From NCBI RefSeq assembly GCF_900199725.1, contig NZ_LT904904.1, positions 2,171,621 to 2,235,620 of the forward strand: DNA of 64,000 nt. The letters are read 5' to 3'. The notes beneath the pieces were generated by a model. It ran no database searches and was not told where the DNA came from. It saw nothing but the letters and a program-made list of their open reading frames with translations. The translations under genes were made by a program, and so were the position numbers. Shown one piece after another: positions 53,306 to 61,199 of the stretch; the first letter of the stretch is position 1; each line of letters starts with the position of its first letter. Source of the stretch: Cytobacillus massiliigabonensis. GTDB lineage: Bacteria; Bacillota; Bacilli; Bacillales; Cytobacillaceae.

Positions 53306-53485
53306 TCAAACACTTTTCCCCTTCATAACCTTATATGGAGCACCGAATAATTTTTCATCTCCGTTGCAGATAACGTTGATCTTGCTTCTAAATATTTCAT
53401 AACCTCTACTTCTATTGATCCGCAGCGTCTTTTTTAAATCTTGTCCCACATCCAATTTTTTTAACTTAATTTTAAGTATATTCAT
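53306..53485 (-). CDS. Possible small basic protein (59 aa), uncertain
   Basis: A 59-residue frame from ATG 53483-53485 to TGA reads as a basic protein (MNILKIKLKKLDVGQDLKK...). It has no convincing ribosome binding site, and a terminator lies just before it on the same strand, so expression is doubtful. No family recognised. Confidence 0.2.
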   Translation of the reverse strand: MNILKIKLKKLDVGQDLKKTLRINRSRGYEIFRSKINVICNGDEKLFGAPYKVMKGKSV

Positions 53486-53508
53486 CCATGTTTACAAGAA
53501 CAAAAAAA

Positions 53509-53530
53509 CATCCTCAGTAGAAGGATGCTT
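53509..53530 (-). terminator. Terminator of the 74-aa gene
   Basis: CATCC / GGATG stem; on the minus strand it is followed by TTTTTTTG. Short but with a good U-tract. Confidence 0.65.
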
Positions 53531-53531
53531 T

Positions 53532-53756
53532 TCACGATGTTTTCTTCTCTATATCACTGATTTGTATGAGTGAGCCTTTTTTAATCCAATATTGAAAGCT
53601 ATCTATTGGAAAGACTCCTCTGCAATCAGGATCGTTCATTTGGATAATGACACTTGATGGAGTAACGTCCAGAACCTTTAATGAATGAGAATTGCTAATG
53701 TTAGGAGTGAAGCAGCTTTTCATTTCGAACTCCATATTATTTGTTAGATCTAACAC
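53532..53756 (-). CDS. Hypothetical 74-aa protein
   Basis: GTG start at 53756 with a strong AGGAGGTG 6 bases upstream. The product is a small soluble protein with an alternating strand pattern (VLDVTPSSVIIQM, then GVFPIDSFQYWIKKGSLIQI), suggesting a compact beta domain. No family recognised. A terminator directly follows, so it is a complete single-gene unit. Confidence 0.65.
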   Translation of the reverse strand: MLDLTNNMEFEMKSCFTPNISNSHSLKVLDVTPSSVIIQMNDPDCRGVFPIDSFQYWIKKGSLIQISDIEKKTS

Positions 53757-53779
53757 TTAAACACCTCCTTATATTAAAT

Positions 53780-53950
53780 GCGGAAGCGCCTTCGGAACAA
53801 TCAAAAGGCAGATTGTTCCTGCGTGGATTACTCAAAGGGGCTTTCCTTAGTGTTCAGCCCCGACAATCATAAGTCAATCCTCTCGAAAAGGTGTTCTTTA
53901 CCTTTCTGGCAGGATTGACTTATGATCTCGAGGGGCTAGGCGCTGGAGCC
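53780..53950. repeat. Multi-stem inverted-repeat intergenic element
   Basis: It has nested pairings. GGAACAATC / GATTGTTCC (53795-53819) is a complete hairpin. AGCCCC...AATCATAAGTCAATCCT (53856-53881) pairs with AGGATTGACTTATGAT...AGGGGCT (53911-53937). Outer GGAAGCGCC (53782-53790) pairs with GGCGCT (53939-53944). It resembles a GGAAGCGCC...AGCCCCGAC...GGCGCTGGAGC intergenic repeat often met in Bacillus genomes (recollection). It lies between two minus-strand genes. Confidence 0.75.
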
Positions 53951-54009
53951 AGATATTACTAAATAATCCCAGACCTAGTATACCCGTATTTTATTCTTAT
54001 ATCCATCCA

Positions 54010-56037
54010 TTAGCTATTGCCTTTAATCCATTCCAACAATTCTTCAGGAATCATTGGTTTAGCAAAATAATAGCCTTGCAGCAAAAGCAGGGATTCTGAA
54101 GAGGATAAAAAATCTACTTGATTTTTAGTTTCTACCCCCTCGATAACGACATTTAAATTTAGTGAATGGCCAAGTGCGATAATCGCTTCTAAGATGGCTG
54201 AATCTTTTTCAGATTGAGGCACTTCATCCACAAAGGATTTATCTATCTTTAAGGTTGAAATAGGCATTTGTCTTAAATTAGAGAGCGAGGAAATGCCAGT
54301 ACCGAAATCATCGAGTGCAACAGAAAAACCAGCTTCTCTAAAGGTATTTATTGCTCTCATAGAAGATTCTGCTGATTCCATGACGCTCGTTTCTGTTATT
54401 TCTAGCTCCAAATGACTAGGATTAACACTGTATTTATTTAATGCTTTTTTTAATGTTTTTAATAGTCTCGGAGAAGTAACATACTCTCCAGGAATATTAA
54501 TCGCTATTTGGTAAAGTGGTAATTTCTGCTCCTCCCAAATTTTAATTTGATGACAAACTTTAAAAATGACCCAGTTTGTCACGTCACTTATCCGGTGGCT
54601 TTGTTCTAAAATTGGAATAAAAACGCTTGGGGAGAGAAAACCATGTTCAGGATGATTCCATCTGATTAGCGCTTCCAGTCCAACAATTTTTTGTGTGCCA
54701 GCATTAACTTTTGGCTGATAAACTAGAAAGAGATCATCATTTTTCATTGCTTGATCAATACTATTTAAGATCTCTTGTTCGAACGAATATGTATGAATAA
54801 GAGGATCGAAACGGATTACCTCATTCTGATATTGAATGCTCGGGCTGGACAATACTGCAAGAATGTCAGAATACAGCCTTTTGGGGCTTTGCTGATCATC
54901 TATAGTTGAAATAGCACAGACACCTTGTAATAGAATTTTCTTTTCCTGGATCAAAATCGGTTGGACCCATTTTGCAGAGATGATTTTCATGGCCTGCTGA
55001 AGCTCGATGAGTCGGTCATTTCCCTGTAAAAGCAGTGCCAATCGATTTCCGTCGATTCGATAAAGGTCGCTTAATGGAAGGTTTAATTGACGCAACACAT
55101 TTGCAGCATATTGAATCACTTCGTCACCAAAATGATAGCCATGATCATTATTCACTTTTTCAAGATTATGGAGATTCCACACGGCTATACTTCGATAGGA
55201 ACCATCGTCGTTTAAAGCCTTCTCAAAACTTCGTCTGTTTGGCAGTTTAGTTAAGATATCAATATGACTTACCCGGTAATCTACATAGCGATCAACTAAG
55301 CTTGATAATTGCAAAAGAGCTAATAATAAGGTAATGCCGATTGTGACCCCTGTAATTAATAAAGTCATATTCATATGAAGCTCTGCTGTCATCGCTTGAT
55401 GCCGGGGCAGATAAAAGGTCGTCCCGGCCATACCGATATAATGCATGCTTGGAACAGCAAGTCCCATCATGATCGATGTTATCGCTTTTATATAATTGTT
55501 TTTCGCGTATTTTTGCTGACGGGAAAATATATAAATAGCAATAAATGACACGATGATAGCAATAATAATTGAAGTAGCAAACATCCATGGATTATATACA
55601 TAATAGGCTTCCATTACCATAGATGCCATTCCGGTATAGTGCATGGTGGCAATGCCAATTCCCATGAAAATTCCTGATAATAAGTAAGATGCAAATGATC
55701 GTTTTTTTTGATTTACGATGTAAAAAGCCAAAAAAGAAGCAATAATAGAAGGGATAATGGATAAGCATGTAAGCAGATAATCATAATGCATCTTAAAAGG
55801 GAGTGAAAGTGCACTCATACCTACAAAGTGCATGGACCATATGCCAAACCCCATCGCAATGGATGCTAATATTAGCCAAATATTCCGGTGGAAAAAGCTG
55901 TTTTTTTGGATTCGTTCATTCATTGAAATGGCTGTAAATGATGCAAGACTTGCGATGATGATAGATAAGATAACAATTGGAAGTGAGTATTCCCCGCTGA
56001 CCTCAATGCCGTTATCGATGGGAGGTGGTGAAAACAC
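54010..56037 (-). CDS. MHYT-GGDEF(degenerate)-EAL cyclic-di-GMP phosphodiesterase
   Basis: A 675-residue membrane protein. The N-terminal MHYT domain has seven helices with repeats MHFVGM, MHYTGM and MHYIGM, a presumed copper-linked sensor for O2, CO or NO. The GGDEF domain (about 255-415) reads DGNRLAL where GGDEF is expected, so cyclase activity should be lost. The EAL domain (about 425-670) keeps LEALIRW, ELEITET, LDDFGTGISSL, LKIDKSF and EGVET. A phosphodiesterase is therefore predicted. Starts at GTG 56037 after AGAGGG. Confidence 0.92.
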   Translation of the reverse strand: MFSPPPIDNGIEVSGEYSLPIVILSIIIASLASFTAISMNERIQKNSFFHRNIWLILASIAMGFGIWSMHFVGMSALSLPFKMHYDYLLTCLSIIPSIIASFLAFYIVNQKKRSFASYLLSGIFMGIGIATMHYTGMASMVMEAYYVYNPWMFATSIIIAIIVSFIAIYIFSRQQKYAKNNYIKAITSIMMGLAVPSMHYIGMAGTTFYLPRHQAMTAELHMNMTLLITGVTIGITLLLALLQLSSLVDRYVDYRVSHIDILTKLPNRRSFEKALNDDGSYRSIAVWNLHNLEKVNNDHGYHFGDEVIQYAANVLRQLNLPLSDLYRIDGNRLALLLQGNDRLIELQQAMKIISAKWVQPILIQEKKILLQGVCAISTIDDQQSPKRLYSDILAVLSSPSIQYQNEVIRFDPLIHTYSFEQEILNSIDQAMKNDDLFLVYQPKVNAGTQKIVGLEALIRWNHPEHGFLSPSVFIPILEQSHRISDVTNWVIFKVCHQIKIWEEQKLPLYQIAINIPGEYVTSPRLLKTLKKALNKYSVNPSHLELEITETSVMESAESSMRAINTFREAGFSVALDDFGTGISSLSNLRQMPISTLKIDKSFVDEVPQSEKDSAILEAIIALGHSLNLNVVIEGVETKNQVDFLSSSESLLLLQGYYFAKPMIPEELLEWIKGNS

Positions 56038-56175
56038 GATAAACCCTCTTTCTAAAACTATGTAATATGGAAAATATGACTATTAGACTACTCATGATTT
56101 TAGAAGGATAACACTATAAGGTCAATAGAAATACTATTAATCATTATTTTCAAATTATTTGTGAGACACAAATAG

Positions 56176-56200
56176 AAAAAGCAGGCAATTCGCCTGCTAG
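56176..56200 (-). terminator. Terminator of the flavohaemoprotein gene
   Basis: AGCAGGC AATTC GCCTGCT stem; on the minus strand it is followed by TTTTTCTATTTG. Confidence 0.85.
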
Positions 56201-56229
56201 GAAAATATGGAACATTCCACTGCTTTTAA

Positions 56230-57507
56230 CTACCCTAAGTTCCCAAAGGAACCAAAGAACTCATAATGAATTCTGTCAGCGGGTACTCCCCACTGTCTTA
56301 ATGAGCGGTTGACTATACGCATAAAAGCCTCTGGTCCACAGAAATAGTATTCGGCTTCATTTGTTGGAAGAATTTCCTGCAGCCATTCAAGTGTTACATA
56401 GCCTTCTTTAGCAATCGTTCCTGACTTCAGGTCTTCTTCTGATGGATGATCATAAACAAAATAAGATTTTACTTGCTTATTTTCTTTTGCTAGCGCTTGT
56501 ACATGCTCTTTGAATGCATGTACTCGACTGTTCCTGGCTGCGTGAATAAAGTATACCTCTTTATCCGGCTGTTCATTTATTAAAGTATTTAACATGGAGA
56601 TCGTAGGGGTGATTCCCACACCGCCACTTAATAAAACAACTGGTAAAGGGCTTTCAGTGTTTAAATAAAAATCTCCTGCGGGTGCTGTGATCGGTAAAAT
56701 ATCGCCTGCATTCAATTGGTGATGGAGGAAGGAGGAGACAATCCCAGCTGGAATATCATTTTCTTTCTTATCTTCTCGCTTTACACTAATGCGGTAATAA
56801 TCTGTCCCTGTCCGATCTGACAAGCTATATTGCCGTAAATGGGTATTGATTTCACCGGGAATTTCAGCCTTGATTGTGATATATTGTCCAGGAATAAAGT
56901 TCGCGATCTTTTGTCCATCCTTTGGCTTTAAATAAAAGGAGGTGATGATTTCGCTTTCTTCTACTTTTTTATCAATGACAAAATCCCTGAAACCGCCCCA
57001 TCCTCCAGGCTGTGCCTCAGTTGTTTGATACATTTTATTTTCCATGCGAATAAAGACATCTGAAATGATTTCATAGGCATCTGCCCATGCATCGAGTACT
57101 TCTTCTGTTGCTCCTTCGCCTAATATTTCTTTAATCGCACCAAGGAGGTTCTCGCCAACAATCGGGTAGTGTTCAGGCTTAATTTGCAAACTCCGATGCT
57201 TTTCTCCAATTCTCTCAAGTGCCGGCATGATTTTGCTCATATCTTCAATATTGGCAGCCGCCGCATAAACTGCATCTGCTAGTGCCTTTGGCTGATGCCC
57301 AGTTTTTTGATGTGTCTGATTAAAAATATTAAGCAATTCAGGATGACTTTTGAACATACGCTGATAAAAGTGTTTCGTAATTGTCTCTCCATGTTCTTTA
57401 AGAATTGGCAAGGTAGATTTCACAATTTCTAGTTTTTTCGGATCTAATTGCTTAACAATTTTTAATACTTCTCTCCACTCATTTTTTTCCTTTAATAAAT
57501 TGGTCAT
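56230..57507 (-). CDS. hmp: Flavohaemoprotein (nitric oxide dioxygenase)
   Basis: About 425 residues: globin domain (1-140) with the proximal histidine region EKHRSLQIKPEHYPIVGENLL, then a ferredoxin-reductase-like part with FAD motif RQYSLS and NAD motif VLLSGGVGITPTISML. It oxidises NO to nitrate using NADH and O2. GGGAGGA fixes ATG 57507 (GTG 57513 is also open). Upstream lies a gap of 240 bases with no clear NsrR or ResD site seen. Adjacent to an MHYT sensor gene, both possibly gas-related. Confidence 0.94.
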   Translation of the reverse strand: MTNLLKEKNEWREVLKIVKQLDPKKLEIVKSTLPILKEHGETITKHFYQRMFKSHPELLNIFNQTHQKTGHQPKALADAVYAAAANIEDMSKIMPALERIGEKHRSLQIKPEHYPIVGENLLGAIKEILGEGATEEVLDAWADAYEIISDVFIRMENKMYQTTEAQPGGWGGFRDFVIDKKVEESEIITSFYLKPKDGQKIANFIPGQYITIKAEIPGEINTHLRQYSLSDRTGTDYYRISVKREDKKENDIPAGIVSSFLHHQLNAGDILPITAPAGDFYLNTESPLPVVLLSGGVGITPTISMLNTLINEQPDKEVYFIHAARNSRVHAFKEHVQALAKENKQVKSYFVYDHPSEEDLKSGTIAKEGYVTLEWLQEILPTNEAEYYFCGPEAFMRIVNRSLRQWGVPADRIHYEFFGSFGNLG

Positions 57508-57748
57508 TTGCACATCCTCCCAAAATTTTTAACCCTTGTTATTTTAACCACCAGCAAATGAAGCATCCGATTGTTTTATTGGGAAATTATTGAAGTGTTA
57601 AGGGAAAGAAAAATTAAAATGTATGTGTATTTTTATACAAATATTTCGAATGGTATAGTATCATGTACCTATAAGGGCTAGAGAACAATAATTAATAGGA
57701 AATTGGTCATTTAAATATATATTTATAGGGAAAACTGGAGAAAGTATC

Positions 57749-58855
57749 ATGCGTTTAATTAAATTGGATGGATGTAAAACGGGGACAAGATTAGGTAAGT
57801 CAATTTATCAAGAGAATGGCAGAGTTCTTTTGAAAAAAGGAACATATTTAACAGATAGTTTAATTAGAAAATTAATGAATTTCAATGTATTTACAGTATA
57901 TGTTGAGGACGAGATGTCTGAAGGAATTGAAATTGTGGATTCTATTCCCGAGGAATTGCGTGTTGAAGCAATGAACGTCATAACAGAAGGATTGGATGAT
58001 ATTGCAGGATTAAATCCTCATAAATCTAAATTAGAGCAAATGGCTAAGTCTGGCAGGGCGGTTCGAAGCATGCAAAAGATTTTTAAGGATATTCTCAGCA
58101 GTTTAACACAAAACAGAACGGCTCTTAATTTATTGGCAACAACAAAAGTGTATGAGAACCATGTATATACACATAGCTTAAACGTATCGATCTATGCATG
58201 CCAGCTGGCTATTGAAAATGGACTGCCGCTTAAGAATATTGAAGAAATAGGATTAGGTGCGATGTTGCATGATCTAGGAAAAATTTATATTCCTAAGGAA
58301 ATTTTAAATAAAACTGGAAAGTTAACAGAAGAAGAATTTGAGCAGATGAAATCACATTGTGAATTAGGATTCGAACACATCAAAAAAATTCATGAAATTC
58401 CCTTAACTGTTGCACATTGCGCACTTCAGCATCATGAAAGAATTGATGGAAGGGGTTATCCAAGAGGTTTACAGAATAACGAGATTCATAAATACGCAAA
58501 AATATTGAGTGTAGCAGATGTATTTGATGCGGTTACTAGTCATAGGGAATATCGTTCGGCAATGCTCCCTCATCAAGCGCTTGAAATTCTTTATAGCGGC
58601 AGTGGAACACAATTTGAAAGCAGCCAAATTCAATTGTTTAAAAACTGTATTGCCATCTATCCTCCTGGACTTACTGTTACATTAAATGATGGAAGAACTG
58701 GCATCGTATCTAATTACAATTTCAACGCGGTTGGCAGACCAGAAATAAGGATTTTAACAGATGATGAAGGTCAGGAAATAACCCCATATGAAATGGATTT
58801 ATCTTTGAAGGAGCATTTAACGGTGGAAATTGTTAAGGCAGACGCTTTGCTATAA
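57749..58855 (+). CDS. HD-GYP domain cyclic-di-GMP phosphodiesterase
   Basis: A 368-residue cytoplasmic protein. The HD pair is in GAMLHDLGKIYIPKEIL, and the GYP motif in HHERIDGRGYPRGL. The metal-binding histidines before and after are in place (THSLNVS, CELGFEH, VAHCALQHHE). The N-terminal 120 residues precede the domain as a sensory/DUF3391-like region. HD-GYP proteins hydrolyse c-di-GMP to GMP. Starts at ATG 57749 (spaced from CTGGAGAAAG). Monocistronic; a small hairpin AAAGGG / CCCTTT lies after its stop. Confidence 0.92.
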   Translation: MRLIKLDGCKTGTRLGKSIYQENGRVLLKKGTYLTDSLIRKLMNFNVFTVYVEDEMSEGIEIVDSIPEELRVEAMNVITEGLDDIAGLNPHKSKLEQMAKSGRAVRSMQKIFKDILSSLTQNRTALNLLATTKVYENHVYTHSLNVSIYACQLAIENGLPLKNIEEIGLGAMLHDLGKIYIPKEILNKTGKLTEEEFEQMKSHCELGFEHIKKIHEIPLTVAHCALQHHERIDGRGYPRGLQNNEIHKYAKILSVADVFDAVTSHREYRSAMLPHQALEILYSGSGTQFESSQIQLFKNCIAIYPPGLTVTLNDGRTGIVSNYNFNAVGRPEIRILTDDEGQEITPYEMDLSLKEHLTVEIVKADALL

Positions 58856-58889
58856 ATGGAGGGACAAAGGGCTACCCCTTTAATCCCTT

Positions 58890-59660
58890 CTAATATCCTT
58901 CAGGTAAATTCTTTAGCACTTTTTCTATCGGAATGGCAAGCCCTGTTTGATCCTTCGTGGATAATGCAAAGACCACGCCAATGACAGTTCCGTCTTGCCC
59001 AATCACTGGACTTCCGCTATTCCCTTTATATATCGGTGCAGATAATAGCATAACCCCATTTTTGTTTGATCCTTTTAGTATTTCTCCGTCTATAGCAATT
59101 TGATTATGTAAAAGAGGGTTTCCAATTACATAGATTTGATCAGAAACGCCCCAAGTACCGGAATCACTTAAGGAAAGTGCGGGCAAGTTTTCTGCTTTAA
59201 TATGTAAAATAGCCAAATCAAGGTCGGGATTAGATTGTAAAATATCTGCTTGAAAGATATCTCCGCTAGGGAAAGTAACCGTGATGGGATTCATGTCTTC
59301 GACCACATGATAATTCGTAATAATTAGTCCATTTTTAGAGATATTAAATCCAGTTCCCTTTGAATGCTGGTCTTGAACGGTAACAACGGCTTCTTTATAT
59401 TTTTGGATTTCCTCTTGTTTCGATAACTCAGCTGATTTGTGCAAAAATTTAATCGAAGATAGATTGAAGACTTGTGGCCAAATTTGAAGCAAGCTTACGA
59501 GTAATGCAATAGCCACCCCGCTTGCAATAATCCTCCTTACTATTATATTTCGTCTTCTCTGCTTATCGCTTAGCCGCTTATCCTCTTCATTTGGTAAAAA
59601 CTCTTCTATTGAAGGTTCTTCGAATTGCTCTTCCTTTTCTTCCTTATCATAATGATTCAT
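58890..59660 (-). CDS. Membrane-anchored trypsin-like serine protease (HtrA-like, no PDZ)
   Basis: A 256-residue protein: acidic cytoplasmic tail (1-35), one membrane helix (about 38-60), and a chymotrypsin-fold protease outside. The catalytic triad is His in ITNYHVVED, Asp in DLDLAIL and Ser in GNSGSPVIG. Unlike HtrA/DegP there is no PDZ domain, so it is shorter than HtrA (about 400 residues). Starts at ATG 59660 behind AGGG. Probably involved in envelope protein quality control (inference). Confidence 0.88.
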   Translation of the reverse strand: MNHYDKEEKEEQFEEPSIEEFLPNEEDKRLSDKQRRRNIIVRRIIASGVAIALLVSLLQIWPQVFNLSSIKFLHKSAELSKQEEIQKYKEAVVTVQDQHSKGTGFNISKNGLIITNYHVVEDMNPITVTFPSGDIFQADILQSNPDLDLAILHIKAENLPALSLSDSGTWGVSDQIYVIGNPLLHNQIAIDGEILKGSNKNGVMLLSAPIYKGNSGSPVIGQDGTVIGVVFALSTKDQTGLAIPIEKVLKNLPEGY

Positions 59661-59940
59661 CCTTAAAACCCTCTTATTATGTTTTTAAAATTTCAATAGT
59701 TTAAATCTACTATACATTTGCTATCACAATTTTGCGAATAAAAAAGCATCGCCATTTGTTGAATTTATGAAAAAACATTTTCAGAAAATAGTATCGATAC
59801 GTTTTTAATAGGAATAGAAAAATAAACGATTCAATCCTGCAAAGGAATAGCTAAATAAAAGAAGTAAGCAAATAAGTTTGCTTCCATCATCCCAATTGTT
59901 ACTATAGGAATGAATCTTCAATAAGGAAGTGTAATTGGAA

Positions 59941-60942
59941 ATGACAAATATACAAATTCCAGTATCAGTCTTAAATCTTGCACCCATCCGCCAAGGGCAG
60001 GGTGCGAAGGAAGCGATTGATGCATTAGTTGATCTAGCACAAGCAACGGAAGATATGGGCTATACTCGCTATTGGGTTGCGGAACATCATAATTCCCCAA
60101 CGCTAGTAAGCTCAGCAACATCCATTTTAATAAAACATGTTTTAGAACACACAAAGCAAATACGTATCGGTTCTGGTGGGATTATGCTGCCCAACCATTC
60201 TCCTTTAGTTGTCGCAGAACAATTCGGCACGATGGCAACCATTTACCCGAATCGGCTGGACTTAGGTTTAGGCCGTGCGCCAGGTACGGATATGATGACA
60301 GCAAGTGCACTCAGACGCTCCAAAAATGATTCTGTTTACACATTCCCAGAAGATGTGAAGGCATTGCTTACTTATTTTGGATCTGAGAAGGAGCAGGGCT
60401 ATGTAAGAGCTTATCCAGGGGTTGAAACGAATATCCCAATCTACATTCTTGGCTCATCAACGGATTCTGCTTATTTAGCAGCTAAATTAGGCTTGCCATA
60501 TGTCTTTGCTTCCCATTTTGCTCCAAGATATATGAGGGAAGCAATCTCAATTTATCGAGAACGGTTTCAGCCATCCGAATACTTAGCTTCACCATATATG
60601 ATGGTATGCTTAAATGTGATTGCAGCGGAGAGTGATGAGGAGGCAAAATTTGAATCAACGACGATGCAGCAATTCTTCTTGAATGTTGTACGTGGTTCTA
60701 GAACTCCATTAAGCCCGCCAGTTGATAACATGGATCGGATTTGGAGTCAGCCTGAAAAAGACATGGCTTCAGCTATGTCTAGTGTGACTTTGTTAGGAAG
60801 CAAGCAGTCCATTCGAGAACAGCTTACGAGTTTTCAAGAACAATACAACGTGGATGAAATCATGGCTGTATCATATATTTTTGATCCGGTTAAACAAAAG
60901 CGTTCCTATGAAATCTTAAAGGAAGTCACAGACGGGAAATAA
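59941..60942 (+). CDS. Luciferase-like flavin-dependent monooxygenase (MsnO8-type)
   Basis: A 333-residue TIM-barrel LLM-class protein. Typical blocks are SVLNLAPI at the N-terminus, [44 protein letters not shown], and the C-terminal [10 protein letters not shown]. It uses reduced flavin (FMNH2) from a reductase elsewhere, or F420. GGAAG is upstream of both TTG 59935 and ATG 59941; ATG is preferred. A terminator (AAAAAGACGA / TCGTCTTTTTT, 60957-60991) follows. Confidence 0.88.
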   Translation: MTNIQIPVSVLNLAPIRQGQGAKEAIDALVDLAQATEDMGYTRYWVAEHHNSPTLVSSATSILIKHVLEHTKQIRIGSGGIMLPNHSPLVVAEQFGTMATIYPNRLDLGLGRAPGTDMMTASALRRSKNDSVYTFPEDVKALLTYFGSEKEQGYVRAYPGVETNIPIYILGSSTDSAYLAAKLGLPYVFASHFAPRYMREAISIYRERFQPSEYLASPYMMVCLNVIAAESDEEAKFESTTMQQFFLNVVRGSRTPLSPPVDNMDRIWSQPEKDMASAMSSVTLLGSKQSIREQLTSFQEQYNVDEIMAVSYIFDPVKQKRSYEILKEVTDGK

Positions 60943-60956
60943 AATGATAAAGTAGT

Positions 60957-60991
60957 AAAAAGACGAGGTCGATTAGGACTTTCGTCTTTTT
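60957..60991 (+). terminator. Terminator of the LLM gene
   Basis: AAAAAGACGA and TCGTCTTTTTT pair around a 15-base loop, with a clear U-run. Confidence 0.8.
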
Positions 60992-61007
60992 TGGTGGAGT
61001 TGAAAAG

Positions 61008-61032
61008 GGAAATTGTTCAGAAATTGTTCAGA
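61008..61032. repeat. Tandem 11-bp repeat upstream of the pel-like operon
   Basis: GAAATTGTTCA occurs twice without spacer (about 61009-61031), 170 bases before the pel-like operon start. Could be a regulator-binding site; nothing else supports it. The rest of the gap to 61199 is AT-rich with no gene. Confidence 0.4.
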
Positions 61033-61199
61033 AGTGGGTATTAAACTATATTTTGGGCTAATTATGAAATTACTATAGTGTAAATAAGGAATATAGTATT
61101 AAATAACTGCTGTATTGTAAAATAACTTAATAGCACATGAAGGTCCTTTTTTGTTAGTCATTGTATAGGAATAAGGAATCAGTCTAAAAGGGGTATTCT

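Noticed and set aside
60993..61199. Second c-di-GMP riboswitch before the pel-like operon
   Set aside because: No GACGCAAAGC or GEMM-II-like core; control is more likely through PelD binding.
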